Shown: positions 34,700 through 43,739 of the stretch, one piece after another
How the letters are laid out: each line of letters starts with the position of its first letter
How positions within the stretch are numbered: the first letter of the stretch is position 1
Source: Actinernus sp. WN-2022
Taxonomy: Eukaryota; Cnidaria; Anthozoa; Actiniaria; Actinernidae
Assembly: GCA_030867875.1 (NCBI GenBank)
Contig: JAOWCC010000019.1
Span: forward strand, 102,845,006 to 102,909,005
DNA: 64,000 bases
Reading direction: 5' to 3'
Notes under the pieces: generated by a model
What the model was told of the DNA's origin: nothing
The model's input: only the letters and a program-made list of their open reading frames with translations
Database searches by the model: none
Program-made: the position numbers and the translations under genes

Positions 34700-35315
34700 T
34701 AATCAACATATATTCTGGTAAGGGACGCCGCCTTTTTTGTGGTGGATTTTTTCACCGGGGATCGTGCCTCGGATCTAGGCCAGGTGTTCAGGCTAAACGA
34801 CCGTAGGGGTTTCTTACTTAAGTTAACTTTGACCAAGACTTTACGAGGGGATACACCACGCCCATTTGTCTTAGAACCCTTCAAGGACCGCGGAGTTTGT
34901 CCAGTTGACTGGGTAGAGTATTATTTGTCTGTATGTGAGTTGTTATGTGTCAATTTAGCGCAAGGCTACTTCTTTAGAGCCACAGATCGAGGCAGAACCG
35001 TAAGTCAGAGGCCGCCTTTTGAGTTCGGCGGTCAACAACCGCCTACGTAAATATCTATCAGAGGCCAAGATTAACTGTGGGGAGACTCTTCACAGTTTCA
35101 GGGTAGGCCTTTCCAACACCTTAAACATGCTGGGTTACTCGCATGACGAGATATCCCGCCACTTAGAGTGACGTAACAGCGGCATGGTTAGACATTATAC
35201 TAGATTGTCTAACACGGCCAGTTCCGCTTCTCCTGGGGAAGGGGTCCTCTCCAGTGACAGACCCCTCGACCAGACGCCAGTCTCGCACCCCAATAATCTC
35301 GAGTGCATTTTCTAG
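34700..35315 (+). pseudogene. Tyrosine recombinase piece 4 (catalytic domain)
   Basis: Reads ILVRDAAFFVVDFFTGDRAS, with the first catalytic Arg in GDRASDLG. It then has KTLRGD and GYFFRATD, a one-base frameshift near 35,025, NNRLRKYLSEAKINCGE, HSFRVGLSNTL (the HxxR motif) and GYSHDEISRHLE, TGA at 35,169-35,171, then RNSGMVRHYTRL, whose Tyr is the likely nucleophile, ending at TAG 35,313. TGA stands where the family usually has Trp (HLEW). Catalytic residues are otherwise readable. The element cannot make one protein because of three LINE insertions, stops and shifts. Confidence 0.8.
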
Positions 35316-35594
35316 TTTCGGCACACGGAACGACCATGCCTCTCTTAAGATTAAGAAGTTAAATCTCATTTAAGCTGTACGCTTTAGTTTAATAAAGGAA
35401 TCTGAGTAATGGGAAGGAATAAAGGAGACGTATAATGATTCACCGCGCTGTGGCTTGTTTGGGCAGCCAGCCCGCCTATTAGCACACATTACAGCAGTGG
35501 TGGGGGCAGGAGCGAACTCTCCCCATAACTTAACTTTACGCGATGAGATAATGAGTCATGCAGTGAGGAAATGTTGCTATTTTGCTCAATTTTC
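35316..35594. other. Probable 3' region of the DIRS-like element
   Basis: No coding frame. It contains AATAAAGG near 35,393, a possible polyadenylation context. The expected terminal repeats of a DIRS-like element were not recognised. Confidence 0.3.
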
Positions 35595-35861
35595 CACAGG
35601 CGCCCCGAGCTCATGTTACGAAATATTAAAAAATATAACTTATAAGGGTTTGTATGGGAAGTTCATATTACGAAATATAAGGGTTCGTATGGGAACGCAA
35701 CGAACTCCGTTTATTATAGCGAAAAATACTGTAAATGTTTTGAATAAAAATGACTTCATATTTTAGTACCTTGCCACTGTGATATCTTGTGTCATGCTCT
35801 TCTCCTAAACTGATTTCAGCCGTTTTTTTAATATTTCGTAACATGAGATGGGGCGCCTGTG
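35595..35861. mobile_element. Foldback (hAT-like) element, 267 bp
   Basis: Ends are CACAGGCGCCCCGAGCTC and its inverted form GATGGGGCGCCTGTG, with inner arms containing TTACGAAATATT and AATATTTCGTAA. AATTTTC flanks it at 35,588-35,594 and 35,862-35,868. Same family as 16,591-16,937. The flank TTTTGCTCAATTTTC also precedes the single arms at about 768, 6,296, 11,605 and 17,430. Confidence 0.75.
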
Positions 35862-35868
35862 AATTTTC

Positions 35869-36212
35869 AAGTAGCGCGATGCAAGTTAAGGTGCCTCAAC
35901 TACAAACTAGGCCTATGTCACATCATTTTTACAAGTTAGGTTATTTTTAGAATGGTTTCCCGCTATTGTTGAGTTGCAATTATTCCTAAGGGAATCAAAT
36001 CACAAGAGCGTAGCATCCGTGTTGTTTAGTATAACAAAAGTAGCTATAGTAATGAGGCATCTTTTGTTCCGCCACGGTGTAATCTACAAATTGGCAGGGA
36101 AATAATCTAAAATAGCCCAACTTGTAAAAACGCTGCGACAACTATAAAGGAGATATGGATGCTCCTAGTTATGGGCTCCTGGGTGCCTATGAAATGATTT
36201 TTTTTGTAATCA
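35869..36212. other. No recognised feature
   Basis: About 340 bp with no supported gene or repeat structure. Confidence 0.4.
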
Positions 36213-36943
36213 GGAAATTAAACTTTCAGTTGAAAATTCTTTTGAAATGAGGAAGCATGCCGAAATCTGTTTTTAAACATCTCATCTCGTTGCAGAGATA
36301 TTCAGGTTCTTCGAATATGGAAATTAGTTGTGCAAAGCCTGAAGACATATCACAAAATGAAGAATATATCTGTATATAATAGGTAGAAACAATTGAAACT
36401 TTGCACATGTACAGTAATAAGGAAAATACGCATCATTAGACAAACTATGATGTTGTCATGGAAACACTGTTGGATACAGGCTCCTTTCACCTTGAACATA
36501 AAATTACAGAATCTTTCTATGTTATAAAAACTAATTTATTTACACATAATGCACGCACTTACACATAATGCCTATATTGTGGCAAACCGTCTGATGTACC
36601 CACAGCAATAAAATTGTGTTTGCCAAAGGAGAAATCTGTAAATTTATTTTCCTCATTCAAGGAGTCTGGGGCAACATTGTGGTTTGCAAAATGATGTGTG
36701 TATTGCTTTGTACTATGAATGTGCAAAGTTTCAATAGTTTGTACCCTATTTTTACAGAGATATCATTCACTTTATCAATAGGCCTCCCGCTGTGCATAAC
36801 TAATGACATAACTAATGACATCTAATTTGTTTATTCGAAAAACCCGAATATCTCTACAACGAAATGAGATGGTAAAAATAAAACAGAAAACGCTACCCTT
36901 CCTCATTTCGAAGGGGTTTTCAACTGAAATCTCAATTTTAATA
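36213..36943. repeat. Long imperfect inverted repeat (foldback), ~0.73 kb
   Basis: The left arm (about 36,213-36,480) contains TCAGTTGAAAATTC, CTCATCTCGTTGCAGAG and GAAACTTTGCACAT. The right arm (about 36,680-36,943) contains these inverted with scattered mismatches (ATGTGCAAAGTTTC, CTACAACGAAATGAG, GTTTTCAACTGA). No coding capacity and no clear target duplication. It probably derives from a foldback DNA transposon. Confidence 0.6.
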
Positions 36944-37056
36944 ACAAAACTTGCTGCACTCAGCACTATTTACAATGACTACAATTACAGTTACGTTCAT
37001 GATACATTTAAATGAAAAAAACAACAACATTATAATATTATATTACTAGCAGGGAC

Positions 37057-37555
37057 TAGGCTTTAGCACATTCTGCCGGCAGAATTTCGAGCATAATAGG
37101 GCATCAGGAGCAGAAAACGTAATTGGGGCATAATCCGGGCAGAATAGGCCATTTTGCATATTTTGGGGCCTGGGAACGAGGAAAAGTGGGGACGAGAGGG
37201 AGCTGGGTACGAGCAAAACAAAGATGGCGGCGGAACAAACAGAAATCATTGATCATGACGAAGAAGAACAAGAAAGACAGTTGGTTACCAATGCTTTAAC
37301 TTATCTTAACTTTATTGCAGGCTCCGAAAAAGTCCGACCTATAGCTCGTAAACGTAAAATTAGTACTAATCCATGAAAAAAATGGAATAATCGGCTTGTA
37401 CACGCTAAAACTGCAACTGCCCCAAGTTTTCAGAAGCATAAATCCGAGCATAATAGTACTTTTGGAGCATAATTTCGAGCAGAATAGTCTTTTTTTTCGG
37501 GCAATTCTTTCGAGCAGAATAGCCTTTTTTTCTCGAGCAGAATGTGCTGAAGCCC
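37057..37555. mobile_element. 499-bp DNA element with 9-bp TSD
   Basis: The left end TAGGCTTTAGCACATTCTGC and right end GCAGAATGTGCTGAAGCCC are inverted repeats. AGCAGGGAC flanks it at 37,048-37,056 and 37,556-37,564. The interior has several GAGCATAAT/GAGCAGAAT subrepeats on both sides of a short open frame. Confidence 0.7.
37224..37376 (+). CDS. Hypothetical 50-residue frame in the 499-bp element
   Basis: Starts in good context (AAGATGGCGG), reads MAAEQTEIIDHDEEEQER and later ARKRKIST, ending at TGA. The acidic start and basic end could be a leftover first exon of a transposase or a captured host exon. Not recognised. Confidence 0.25.
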   Translation: MAAEQTEIIDHDEEEQERQLVTNALTYLNFIAGSEKVRPIARKRKISTNP

Positions 37556-37564
37556 AGCAGGGAC

Positions 37565-38456
37565 CCGCGGAACTTAGGGATGGACCATTATGGCAAATAC
37601 CAAAAATTGAAAGGATTTGAAAAGGAAAAACAATTCGTGCACAATAAACTGAAGGAAAACAATTTCGTGCAAACGTCATTATTATTACTTCTTTTTTTTT
37701 TCATGAAAAAAAAATTCGTACGGTGTGAAAAAAAAATTCGTGCAGAACTTTCAGTCATACAAAAAATTCGATCCAGCAATAATTGCTCCGTTGGGATACC
37801 TGTGGTCGTCACTTTTTGGCGCCATTTTCGGTGAGATCAGTCAGCTTCATTGCTGTTAACCAGTGCTCCTTTAGTTTAGACATTTGTTCATCCATCAGAG
37901 ATACGAGTGGAAAATCAAAATCATAATCGACTAATTATACGTCTGTTGTAAAGAATGGCATACGAAAGGAAATATAGTACAAACTAGCGACTTGCCAAAC
38001 TCAGTGCTGAAGTTGACGAAGACATCTCCCTTTGCATAGATGAAATAGTGCTTCTAGCTGCTCAAACTTTCGTACAAATTTATAATTTCACACTTTATTT
38101 TCAAGGCATAATAAACGTTATTACAATTCGGTAAACACAAGACTTCACTCGCACTCTGGCTACATAGCTCATAATCATGGCGGCGAGCCCGGCTACATTA
38201 CATTTTTATGGTGTGGCCTGGTTACATTTCTGACATGCGCATGTAATATCTACTGGACTCTCTTTCCCGCGACCTTCCAGTCTACGGAGCGGTCGAAAGA
38301 GAGGCCAGGTCAGGACTAGACTCGATAATGTATTGCTTCTGTACGAACGCGCAACTGAAACTAGTAAAGCATATCTGCGCAGAAAACAAGCCCGCTTTAA
38401 TGTCACCTTAAAAAAACCTATTATGATGAATACCTGTTACGTGCGACCCGTATACC
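37565..38456. other. No recognised gene
   Basis: About 0.9 kb with homopolymer runs near 37,690-37,735 and no conserved frame or clear mobile-element ends. Confidence 0.4.
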
Positions 38457-38460
38457 TTAA

Positions 38461-38734
38461 AGGAGCTGTGTCACGGTGAGGGACACGCCTTTATGTTCTG
38501 GGCCGGAACAAAATTATTTTCAGTGATTTTCATATAAACTGACGACCCTAGCACACGGATGAATCAAAGTAAATGTGCAAAAATGGTTAACAAACTGTGC
38601 GTTTACCTAGTCGTCAAGGAAAATATTGCATATCCTTTCAATCAGGCATTAAGGGAGGGGACTGTTTGAAGTCAATTAACAGCCACCATTCGAACATTGA
38701 TTCCAGACATGCGCAAAACCATGACACAGCGCCT
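38461..38734. mobile_element. piggyBac-like MITE with TTAA flanks, 274 bp
   Basis: Inverted ends AGGAGCTGTGTCACGG and CCATGACACAGCGCCT (two mismatches) lie between TTAA at 38,457-38,460 and TTAA at 38,735-38,738. TTAA duplication is the signature of piggyBac-type insertion. Noncoding. Confidence 0.7.
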
Positions 38735-39029
38735 TTAAACCTGGAAACTTAAGGACCTTTGGTATACTTACGATTCACGTCAATTCGTTTTGCTGTCTAT
38801 GACAATAATAAAGGTAAAAAGGTATTCATTTATATAGCGCATATTCCAAATGCGCTTCACAATGTTATTTTTGTGATACGGACTGCTATTGTAATAATCA
38901 TTTTACTGCAGCTGTTGCTAGAAATAAAAGCGTGGGCTGGTGAAAAGTGGCAGTTTATTTTGTCTACTGTTTATTTGGTAGCTCGCTACAACACGTACAG
39001 CCAGCGACATCGAGTTATGTTTTATTAAG

Positions 39030-39225
39030 ACAAAAGTCCCGTTTTCTATATGATCGCTTCGATCACTGATGGTTTGCATTTGATTGTTGTGATCGACATA
39101 CGATCGCTAGAGGGTGGTTTCCGTTTAAAATTCTCGATCGCTGCGATCGATAGTTGTTTACCACATGATCTCTACGATCGCTGAGCACTATTTTCAGCGA
39201 TCATATAAAGACCGAGCTTAACACA
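39030..39225. repeat. CGATCG-rich inverted-repeat element
   Basis: Contains TATATGATCGCTTCGATC near the left, several CGATCGC palindromes, and CAGCGATCATATA near the right. It resembles a short inverted-repeat element, but the ends are imprecise. Confidence 0.4.
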
Positions 39226-39344
39226 AAACATCTTTCAGGGATATGATCACGTTAAAAGAATTATTTATGAATTGATGGCATACACATCGGCTCAGTCGTC
39301 TTCATCGCTGAGATCATTTTTAGGTAAGACCTTTATTAAATTTA

Positions 39345-40022
39345 AGTTATTATTATTATTACAAGCCATGTACATTATGTGTAGACAAAATGAAGGCGGA
39401 AAACGACAATTTATATCAAGTCCATAACTAAATAAGAATAACAGACGGGGAGTATAACGTCAATATCTTCTCCAGAACTGTTGCTCATAAAGGGAATGGA
39501 ACATTCGAAGTTAAGGTACACAAAGGCTGCACTTAGTATAAGAACTGAAAGGTAACTGCGACCGTCTCAACAGTTTTACTTTCTGACTACTAAATAAATC
39601 ATTTCCGACTTGTCAGATCTAACGTGCACAAAATTTTAGTGGCTGCAGGTTCGTATCTTATTATTATTATTATTATTACAAGCCATGTACATTATGTGTA
39701 TACAAAATGACCGAAAGCGAAAGTAACTTAAAGGTGGAAAACGACAATTTATATCAAGTCCATAACTAAATAAGAATAACAGACGGGGAGTATAACGTCA
39801 ATATCTTCTCCAGAACTGTTGCTCATAAAGGGAATGGAACATTCGAAGTTAAGGTACACAAAGGCTGCACTTAGTATAAGAACTGAAAGGTAATTAACTG
39901 CGACCGTCTCAACAGTTTTACTTTCTGACTACTAAATAAATCATTTCCGACTTTATGTCACATGTAGCATCGGTAGTGTCAGATCTAACGTGCACAATAT
40001 TTTAGTGGCTGCAGGTTCGTAT
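39345..40022. repeat. ~330-bp direct tandem duplication
   Basis: A block from ATTATTATTACAAGCCATG to GTGGCTGCAGGTTCGTATCT occurs at about 39,345-39,660 and again at about 39,661-40,022. The second copy has extra segments of about 20-25 bp (GAAAGCGAAAGTAAC; TTATGTCACATGTAGC). The ATT microsatellite at the junction may have promoted the duplication. Confidence 0.85.
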
Positions 40023-40156
40023 CTCCATATACCATTCCCCGCGGGTTTATGCTACTTTTTGCGTTAAAACATGAACACATCAATTTTTAGTGCATGTTAT
40101 TCAGCGTTTCTGAAATAATTCCATCGACATTGAAACTGTCTAAAGCCCTTTTTTTT

Positions 40157-40535
40157 GGGGGGGGGGGGGGCGTACTCTACCCAAAGTTGGGTAGGGGTGT
40201 GCCGCTGGGGCTCTGAAACCCTTACCCTGTTTAAGACAAAAAACTAAAATTTCCATACCCTGTTCAAGGCAAAGTGTTAAAATTTTATATCCCTCTATAA
40301 GACAAATAACAAATTACCTATACTTGGGTGTCAGTGTTTGTGATCTTGTATAATGAGTGTCATAACTAGAAAGTCTTCATAAAGCATTAGACTAAATAAA
40401 GCACTAGATAAATACCATACCCTGTTCAAGATCTGTCGATGTGAAAATGGATACCCTGTCTACGACCAGAAACTCGAAAAATCCTACCCTGTCTAGCGGA
40501 TCATCCCCGTATAGTCCATATATGGGAGTACCCCC
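40157..40535. mobile_element. G-run/TACTC MITE, diverged copy
   Basis: G-run then CGTACTCTACCC at the left; GTCCATATATGGGAGTACC and CCC at the right. The interior has repeated TACCCTGT segments. Diverged relative of the MITEs at 5,243 and 15,910. Confidence 0.65.
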
Positions 40536-40803
40536 GGTATGCATCGTGATCGAGAAAAGACCGGACTGGCTTCATGTGATCGCGCATCGGTGATCGAGAA
40601 ACTCGGCCCGGACTGGCTTCATGTGATCGCGCATCGGTGATCGAAAAAAGACCAGACTGGCTTCATGTAATCGCGCATCGGTGATCGAGAAAAGACAGGA
40701 CTGGCTTCATGTGATCGCGCATCGGTGATCGAGAATAGACCGGCTGGCTTCATGTAATCGCGCATCGGTGATCGAGAAAAGACCGGACTGGCTTCATGTG
40801 ATC
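40536..40803. repeat. ~44-bp minisatellite, about six units
   Basis: Head-to-tail units containing GACTGGCTTCATGTGATCGC and GCATCGGTGATCGAGAA, mostly 44 bp with one of 47 bp. The sequence is unrelated to the 44-bp array at 23 kb. The minus translation at 40,619-40,909 is an artefact of the repeat. Confidence 0.8.
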
Positions 40804-41583
40804 CATTGACCGAGTCTGTGTAACAGGCGCAGCGCTGTGGTAAAATTGTTGATGGCATGAGACGGCAGAGAAGTTGACGGCCGTAAAGTCGGTGTGGCAG
40901 ATGCCCCATTCAGTCTGGCATTTTGAGGGACGATATTTGCTGTTTTCTCAAAAGATGGTAGCGCCGCCCCTGTGCAATGAACGAGAATTCTCTACATGTA
41001 ATTCAGTTAATCAATCGCCTGTCGTACAGGTGAAAAGTTGTCTTATGGCTAGGGGCTACCCATGTAAGAGCCTGTTTACGCGAAGGGAGGGTAACCAGCA
41101 GCATTGTTGTTGATATGCAGTGTCAGCCCTAGTGCTAAGGTTCAACCTCCCTTCGTGTAAACATGCGGCTAAGTTAAAAATAAATAGGTTGTAAAAAAAA
41201 CATTTGTCTGTGACGAGCTAGCAGTCAATCATTTCTTGCTTTATTATCCGACTCCATTTTTAAATTATCATTTTTAAAAGATTTTAAACGTTTCTTTTAA
41301 AGCTAGAAGACAAAATCTGAAACCTACCTTACAACCTCGGTCCGCTGTGTACAGACGGCTCAAGTCTTGTAATTGGTGACGTCAGATATGGGGAATAAAT
41401 TAGTTTTGCCTGGCTGTCCAACACCGGAACTTAAAGTAATGATTATCATTACTTGTCAAATCGCTTTAAAAGTAACGATAATCATTACTCTTAAAAATAG
41501 TCAAGACCAGTCAAGGATGAAGATAAACAGTAGTCGCATGTTCTCAGCTTATTTTTCGGTTAATTTATGACATTCTGCAGTTG
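40804..41583. other. No gene; one hairpin at about 41,068-41,152
   Basis: An inverted repeat of TGTTTACGCGAAGGGAGGG and CCTCCCTTCGTGTAAACA lies about 65 bp apart. It may be a small inverted-repeat element. The rest has no recognised feature. Confidence 0.45.
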
Positions 41584-41592
41584 CAATTGGTT

Positions 41593-41642
41593 TAGCCTGC
41601 GTGCAGACGTTCTCTCGAGAGAGAACGTCTGCACGCAGGCTA
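41593..41642. mobile_element. 50-bp near-perfect palindrome with 9-bp TSD
   Basis: Two 24-bp perfect inverted arms starting TAGCCTGCGTGCAGACG, separated by two bases (GA). CAATTGGTT flanks the palindrome directly at 41,584-41,592 and 41,643-41,651. It looks like a transposon consisting only of its two terminal repeats. A 9-bp duplication is typical of Mutator-like elements. Confidence 0.8.
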
Positions 41643-41829
41643 CAATTGGTTCGGCTGTTTTGATCTTCTTCCGAACTGTTATAGTGGACTCTGGTACGAT
41701 CTTACCGGCTACTCCATGTGACACAAACAATTCTGGAGAAGCTTCTGTCCTCAAAACGACCAAAACATACACAAACCATCATTGAGGCTTGAAGAAAATT
41801 ACAAACCTTATTCACTGATTATCACACGG

Positions 41830-42913
41830 TAGCCTGATTTTCAGACGGTACCAGGTCGTCCGCTCACTTCCTCCCCCTCCCCGTCTGATGGACTTCATAG
41901 ACTTTCATGTTCCTGACGTCATCAACATTTGTTTTTACAATAAGCCAATACGAACACGCGTAAGAATTGAAGCGTGAAGTGTAGAACAGTCGTGCAGTAG
42001 CGGCAACTATCAGCTTTCATGCACTGGAAAAAACATTATACAGCTTCAAACTTCTCTCGATTTCTCAGAATGGCATTCTGTTTGAGCTGCTGTGGTTCTT
42101 CGGAGAGCAGGAACTTTTTAAACGGAAGTTTGCGTGCAGTATTTGCAGGACAGTGTATGAGAATGTATACAAGAAATATCAGCCTCGATTCCATGCCGCA
42201 AAGTTTGTTACTGCAATCTTAGAACTTTACGATTTTACTTTTATTTTTAAAACGTTTTGAAGCTTGATATGTATGCCGATTAGTCACACAAGACCCTAAA
42301 GTTGTCCTAGTGTAGGTTTTTTGGTATCAGAGATTGTTTTAACCGGACTTTTTGTGCAAAGTTTAGATGCCATTGCCGTACATGAACCCGGGATGTGTGT
42401 AAATAATTCTGAAAACACAAATATTCTCCCAAGTGCCATGAAACTTTTTCCATAACATACTCAGTATGTGTGTTCACTCCTGCAGAAAAATCATAATATT
42501 CCATGAAAGATTTGGTCTTCTAAAAACCAAAAACCTAGGAGAATGTTTGAGATCTATTGAATGCATGAGATTTATAAGCGGAGGAAGATTAGTGATTTAC
42601 CAAAGCCCGTACGTAGATTCACAAACACATTGTTTCGATGAATGAACGATTCCAATGCTTTCTTCTGCTTTGGATATAGCTTCGAAATCCTGAATACTTT
42701 ACAACTTCGGTCGACACTGCTCAAGTTCTTCCCCAACGCCATTTTGAAAAATATGCGAGCACATTCCTTAAATTCCAGACTTTGCCAAAAGTGTAAAGTT
42801 CGCTCTGATTGGTTGACATTATGACGTCAGGAACACGAAAGTCTATGAAGTCCATCAGACGGGGAGGGGGAGGAAGTGAGCGGACGACCTCGTACCGTCT
42901 GAAAATCAGGCTA
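41830..42913. mobile_element. 1,084-bp DNA transposon with 93-bp terminal inverted repeats
   Basis: Left repeat 41,830-41,922 begins TAGCCTGATTTTCAGACGG. Right repeat 42,821-42,913 is its inverse with two mismatches over 93 bp. Adjacent flanks ATCACACGG and ATCACAAAC share only the first six bases, so a decayed 9-bp duplication is possible. The interior holds short frames without recognisable transposase motifs. Long terminal repeats suggest a nonautonomous Mutator-like element. Confidence 0.75.
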
Positions 42914-43324
42914 ATCACAAACTGAAGGCTTGAATGTAGCGAAATGCCAGCTTTGTGGTTTGTTAAATTGCTACAGTCCTGTACAATGCACAAACTGGAA
43001 GGCATGCATATTTCTATTCAAAACGTTTTCTTTGCGGAAAAATGGTACACTTTCTTGCTACATGAAAAGTAGCCCCATGTACGTGTTGTTGTGTTGAGAG
43101 TTTGACGGCACGTACGCTCAAAAATGACTAGGCGTTCCTCGCCCACGGGAACCGGTTTCGCGTAATGGCGGACGAGATTTTGACAGTAAACTCTCTTTAA
43201 ATGTGTGGTCTAAGTTCCCCCTTTGCAAACTTTTTTCACTGATTTGGATATTTCTGCCACTGTTTGTCCTTATGGAATACAAAAAAGTGGTAAAAGAAAT
43301 GTCAAATTTCGTCGTAGTGGCACT
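42914..43324. other. No recognised feature
   Basis: About 400 bp with no supported coding frame or repeat. Confidence 0.4.
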
Positions 43325-43576
43325 TTAATTATTTGATCTCGAAGTTGTTCGCTCAGTTTGTCTCCAAATTGACAGTTTTCCGGTTGGCGAGTTAATCGCC
43401 ACAACAAACTGGTCTACGGTCTCGTTATCCTCTTGAGTCATCTGTCGAAATTCGTGTCGCTCGAAGGGAATGTTCACTCTCGGTGAAAAGTGAATGTCCA
43501 GTGTTTTCATAGCTTTCTCGTATACGTCCAGTTCCTCTTCTGGCGCAGGTAGCGTCGAAAATATATGTTGTATACG
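43325..43576 (-). pseudogene. Ty3/Gypsy gag fragment
   Basis: The minus frame reads LPAPEEELDVYEKAMKTLDI, HFSPRVNIPFERHEFRQ and QEDNETVDQFVVAI, which matches my memory of the capsid region of animal Gypsy elements (FERHxFRQ ... QEDNETIDQFV). After about VVAI the match breaks down. No protease, RT or LTR nearby, so it is an isolated decayed piece. Confidence 0.65.
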
Positions 43577-43675
43577 TCCATCCCAGCTGAATGGAGCAAC
43601 AAGGCTCTCTTTTGCTTGTTATCCTTGATTCCTTTGCCCTCTATAAAGAATTCAAACACAACAAATTCCTGGGTG

Positions 43676-43739
43676 TTGAGCCAACACCAAAAACGGTGTA
43701 AATTCTTGCAGCTGTGGGGACACCACGAGAAGTGTATAT
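43676..43739. repeat. ~135-bp tandem repeat array, left fragment
   Basis: Contains AACACCAAAAACGGTGTAAA and GCAGCTGTGGGGACAC, the signature of the array that resumes at 45,786. The array was cut by the LINE at 43,740. Confidence 0.7.

Noticed and set aside
28739..35315. Crypton or bacterial-type integrase instead of a DIRS-like element
   Set aside because: An RNase H region precedes the recombinase in the same orientation, which fits a YR retrotransposon better than a Crypton.
40619..40909. 96-codon minus frame with repeated RSPMRDYMKP
   Set aside because: Direct translation of the 44-bp minisatellite.
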